Shown piece after piece: positions 61,930-64,000 of a DNA stretch of 64,000 nt. This stretch comes from Vibrio nitrifigilis. Its GTDB lineage: Bacteria > Pseudomonadota > Gammaproteobacteria > Enterobacterales > Vibrionaceae. The notes beneath the pieces were generated by a model. That model ran no database searches. It was not told the origin of the DNA and saw only the letters and a program-made list of their open reading frames with translations. The stretch spans positions 558,001 to 622,000 of the forward strand of contig NZ_JADPMR010000001.1 in the NCBI RefSeq assembly GCF_015686695.1, given 5' to 3'. The position numbers and the translations under genes were made by a program. The stretch's first letter is position 1, and the number at the start of each line of letters is the position of its first letter.

Positions 61930-62199
61930 ATGATTATTGAATTTGAAGAGAAATTGTTAGATATCATCGATCAACGCATCGCGACTGCTAATGATGATGA
62001 GTTGTTTGCTGGTGGTTATTTACGTGGTCATATCTCTTTATCAGCAGCGTCATGTGAAGACGAAAATATCTGTGATGTGGATGTTCTAAAAGAGCGTATT
62101 GAAGCAAGTTTGAACGATGCTCGTTCAGAGCTGACACCCGCTGATCGAGTGATCGTGAATGAGCTTTGGCAGGAGTTATTGGCGAACGTTTCCGCTTAA
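61930..62199 (+). CDS. yfcL: YfcL family protein
   Basis: This 89-residue acidic, helical, cytoplasmic protein matches YfcL, with EFEEKLLDIIDQRI and DDELFAGGYLRGHISLS. The start MIIEFEEKL is chosen by family similarity. It is 31 bp downstream of epmC, an association shared with E. coli, but its function is unknown. Confidence 0.86.
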   Translation: MIIEFEEKLLDIIDQRIATANDDELFAGGYLRGHISLSAASCEDENICDVDVLKERIEASLNDARSELTPADRVIVNELWQELLANVSA

Positions 62200-62218
62200 A
62201 ATAGTCAATCAAAGAATT

Positions 62219-62249
62219 CAAATGGAGCCAATTAGGCTCCATTTTTATT
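62219..62249 (+). terminator. Terminator after yfcL
   Basis: AATGGAGCC and GGCTCCATT pair around AATTA, followed by TTTTATTT. Confidence 0.9.
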
Positions 62250-62411
62250 TATGGTGTAAGAGAAAATAAAACACTTCATTTGGGAATCTGGTTTTAATTT
62301 ATAAAAATTGAAGTTTTAAATTTTTGAATAATAACGTGGAAAATTTATGGTTGTTGCAAACCGTAAGTCGGACTAATCTTTTTATATTCAACCATTAACG
62401 AGGTTAATCAA

Positions 62412-62939
62412 ATGAAGGTTATCGCTTACGGAGCAAGTACCAGTTCTACTTCCATTAACAAGGCGTTGGCAACATATGCAGCCAACCTTATCCCTGGCGC
62501 GGATGTAACCGTGTTAGACATCAACGATTATCCAGTCCCTATGTTTAGTGAAGACAAAGAGAAAGAAATTGGCCAAGCAGAAGCCGCCAAAGCCTTTCTC
62601 GATGCAATTGCCACCGCTGATGCCTTGGTCATTTCTTTTGCTGAACACAATGGTCATTACCCAGCGGCTTATAAAAATCTATTTGATTGGTCAACTCGTA
62701 TTGATCAAAAGGTCTTTAAAGATATTCCCGCTGTCTATTTAGCCACTTCACCTGGCCCAGGTGGAGCACAATCTGTTTTAGCTGCCGCAAAAGGGTCAGC
62801 GCCTTTCTTTGGTGGTAATGTAAAAGCAACCGTTTCTGTCGCAAGTTTTTACGATAATTTTGATCTCGAAAAAGGTCAGCCAACGAATAGTGCTGTCGCT
62901 GATGAGATCAAAGCTGCTGTGGCAAAGTTAAACGCTTAA
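62412..62939 (+). CDS. NAD(P)H-dependent FMN reductase family protein
   Basis: This 175-residue flavodoxin-like protein has the phosphate loop GASTSSTSINKALATYAANL (about 8-27), the FMN-contact stretch FAEHNGHYPAAYKNLFDW (about 76-93) and SPGPGGAQSVL. It should reduce flavin or a quinone or azo-type substrate with NAD(P)H; the substrate cannot be deduced. The ATG follows AACGAGG. It is monocistronic, with a terminator after it. Confidence 0.85.
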   Translation: MKVIAYGASTSSTSINKALATYAANLIPGADVTVLDINDYPVPMFSEDKEKEIGQAEAAKAFLDAIATADALVISFAEHNGHYPAAYKNLFDWSTRIDQKVFKDIPAVYLATSPGPGGAQSVLAAAKGSAPFFGGNVKATVSVASFYDNFDLEKGQPTNSAVADEIKAAVAKLNA

Positions 62940-62961
62940 ATAAATAACTAATCACTAAATA

Positions 62962-62994
62962 TGAATAAAAACCCTAATATGTGGGTTTTTATTC
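62962..62994 (+). terminator. Terminator after the FMN reductase gene
   Basis: GAATAAAAACCC and GGGTTTTTATTC pair around TAATATGT, with T-rich sequence at the end. Confidence 0.9.
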
Positions 62995-63096
62995 TATTTA
63001 AATTCCCTCATACCTCTCATTTCTCGTTTTGTCTGATTGACGAAAAACCGAATCTCTTTCATAAATAAATGCACTATACCCATAAAGGATTATAAA

Positions 63097-63260
63097 TATA
63101 CCCAAGTAACCTCAAGATGCTGTTTCAGCGAGAATTGTTTCGCCCTTAGGCAAGGCACTGATTTGAAGACATAGTCATTCTACGTTGAAAATCAGTCACA
63201 CAGCCTAGAAGCGAATAAAACTCGCCCTTCGGGAGCTCATCTTGAGGTCATTTGGGTATA
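63097..63260. repeat. MITE-like element, 164 bp, intact ends
   Basis: The left end TATACCCAAGTAACCTCAAG (63097 onward) and the inverted right end (63238-63260) match at 21 of 23 positions. The interior is non-coding and can pair partly. A truncated relative lies at 34480-34557, so it is a dispersed repeat. It ends 69 bp before the TAXI binding-protein gene. Confidence 0.75.
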
Positions 63261-63329
63261 CAGCTCAGCAACATGTTGTATTTGGACGAAATTTGCTGGG
63301 TTACCTACCTATAAAAAAGGAGTACATGT

Positions 63330-64000
63330 ATGTACCAGTCGATCAAACGAGGATTGTTAGTTCTAGCCGCAACATTGTTTGCGCTGCCTGCATTTTCAGC
63401 GAGTTATACCATTGGCACCGGGAGTCAAAGTGGAACCTATTATCCGCTAGGTGGCATGTTAGCGAAGGTATGGAGCGAAAATATTCCAGATTTTAATATG
63501 CGTGCCGAAGTGACTGCTGCATCGGTGGAAAATACGATTAAGGTGGCAACTGGTAAGCAATTAGTTGGCGTATCGCAAGGTAATGTTGTGTTACAAGCCG
63601 CAAATGGGCAAAAGCCTTTCCCTCGTAAGATGGGCGTGTCTGTTTTATTCGCTCTGTATCCTAACGTGGTTCAGTTTATCGTGCCTGCTGATTCAGATAT
63701 TCATTCGATTCAAGATTTAAAAGGCAAAAAGGTCTCATTGGGAGCGCCTGGCTCCGGTACTCGTGTAAGTGCGACCAATATTTTGCAAACACTCGGCATT
63801 TCTACCAGTGATATTCGCGCTCAATCACTTAATTACACCGCGACGACAAACGCGATTGCTAATGGTCAGATTGATGCGGGAGTGATTGTGGGTAGCCTTG
63901 GCGTGGGCGCGATTACAGAATTAGCGTTGACTCATGATGTTCGTATTTTGTCCTTTACTGCCGATGAATTGAAAAAAATCACCGCTGCCAATCCATCTTA
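63330..64000 (+). CDS. TAXI family TRAP transporter solute-binding protein (3' end cut off)
   Basis: The reading frame is open from ATG at 63330 (AGGAG seven bases upstream) to the window edge, 223 codons without a stop. A signal peptide, MYQSIKRGLLVLAATLFALP ending AFSA, is followed by YTIGTGSQSGTYYPLGGMLA, the hallmark of TAXI proteins, and later GKKVSLGAPGSGTRVSATNI and AIANGQIDAGVIVGSLG. Such periplasmic proteins deliver organic acids or amino acids (for example glutamate) to TRAP permeases. The permease gene would lie to the right. Confidence 0.92.
   Translation, partial: MYQSIKRGLLVLAATLFALPAFSASYTIGTGSQSGTYYPLGGMLAKVWSENIPDFNMRAEVTAASVENTIKVATGKQLVGVSQGNVVLQAANGQKPFPRKMGVSVLFALYPNVVQFIVPADSDIHSIQDLKGKKVSLGAPGSGTRVSATNILQTLGISTSDIRAQSLNYTATTNAIANGQIDAGVIVGSLGVGAITELALTHDVRILSFTADELKKITAANPS

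Overview
The window looks like core chromosome from a member of the Vibrionaceae. The evidence is protein-level: Vibrio-type polar flagellin, FlaG, FlaI, FlrA, FlrB and FlrC proteins; a lipoprotein 5'-nucleotidase of the NutA type; and the small families DUF2897, DUF2919, DUF2956 and DUF2066. From memory, the gene order (prs-ispE-lolB | hemA-prfA-prmC-sirB-kdsA ... dapA-bamC ... flagellins-flaG-fliD ... flhB | smrB-prmB-aroC) matches the large chromosome of V. cholerae and its relatives. Species cannot be named from this. No prophage, integron, CRISPR array, insertion sequence or resistance island is visible.

Layout. (1) 1-1337: eleven tRNA genes on the minus strand (five Leu-UAG, four Gln-UUG, two elongator Met), partly as an almost perfect 243-bp tandem Leu+Gln repeat that runs off the left edge, with one strong promoter at 1385-1413. 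(2) 1.6-5.9 kb, minus strand: ychF, pth, prs, ispE, lolB. (3) 6.2-11.6 kb, plus strand: hemA, prfA, prmC, a SirB2 protein, a SirB1 protein and kdsA, linking haem precursor synthesis, translation termination and KDO synthesis. (4) 11.6-31.6 kb: mixed housekeeping genes, including nutA, ybaK, uraA, a DUF2066 protein, a WrbA-like flavoprotein, arsC-family genes, bepA, a PerM-type protein, a chemoreceptor, bcp, gcvR, dapA, bamC, an M15 peptidase, dapE, several small DUF proteins and a Dyp peroxidase. (5) 31.7-58.4 kb: a large polar flagellar block. It holds four flagellins (one inverted), flaG-fliD-flaI-fliS, the regulators flrA and flrBC, then fliEFGHIJ and fliKLMNOPQR-flhB. (6) 58.4-64 kb: smrB, prmB, aroC, epmC, yfcL, an FMN reductase, a MITE-like repeat and the start of a TAXI-TRAP binding protein cut by the window edge.

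Regulation in the flagellar block can be read directly. FlrA has a receiver-like domain without the phospho-acceptor Asp. Well-formed sigma-54 sites precede flrBC, fliE and fliK. Sigma-28 (FliA) sites with exact 11-bp spacing precede all four flagellin genes, and a looser one precedes the chemoreceptor at 21 kb. This is the usual Vibrio cascade: FlrA, then FlrBC, then basal body and export genes, then FliA-dependent filament genes. flhA, flhF, flhG, fliA and the che genes do not follow flhB, so the regulon continues elsewhere.

I found no wholly new system. The best leads are the tandem tRNA array, two MITE-like elements plus a truncated copy, a duplicated PGW/ASGTL/DSY motif in an enlarged FliD, an NPEH instead of NPTH cleavage motif in FlhB, a Bcp peroxidase with a single cysteine, and several unexplained hairpins in leader regions.
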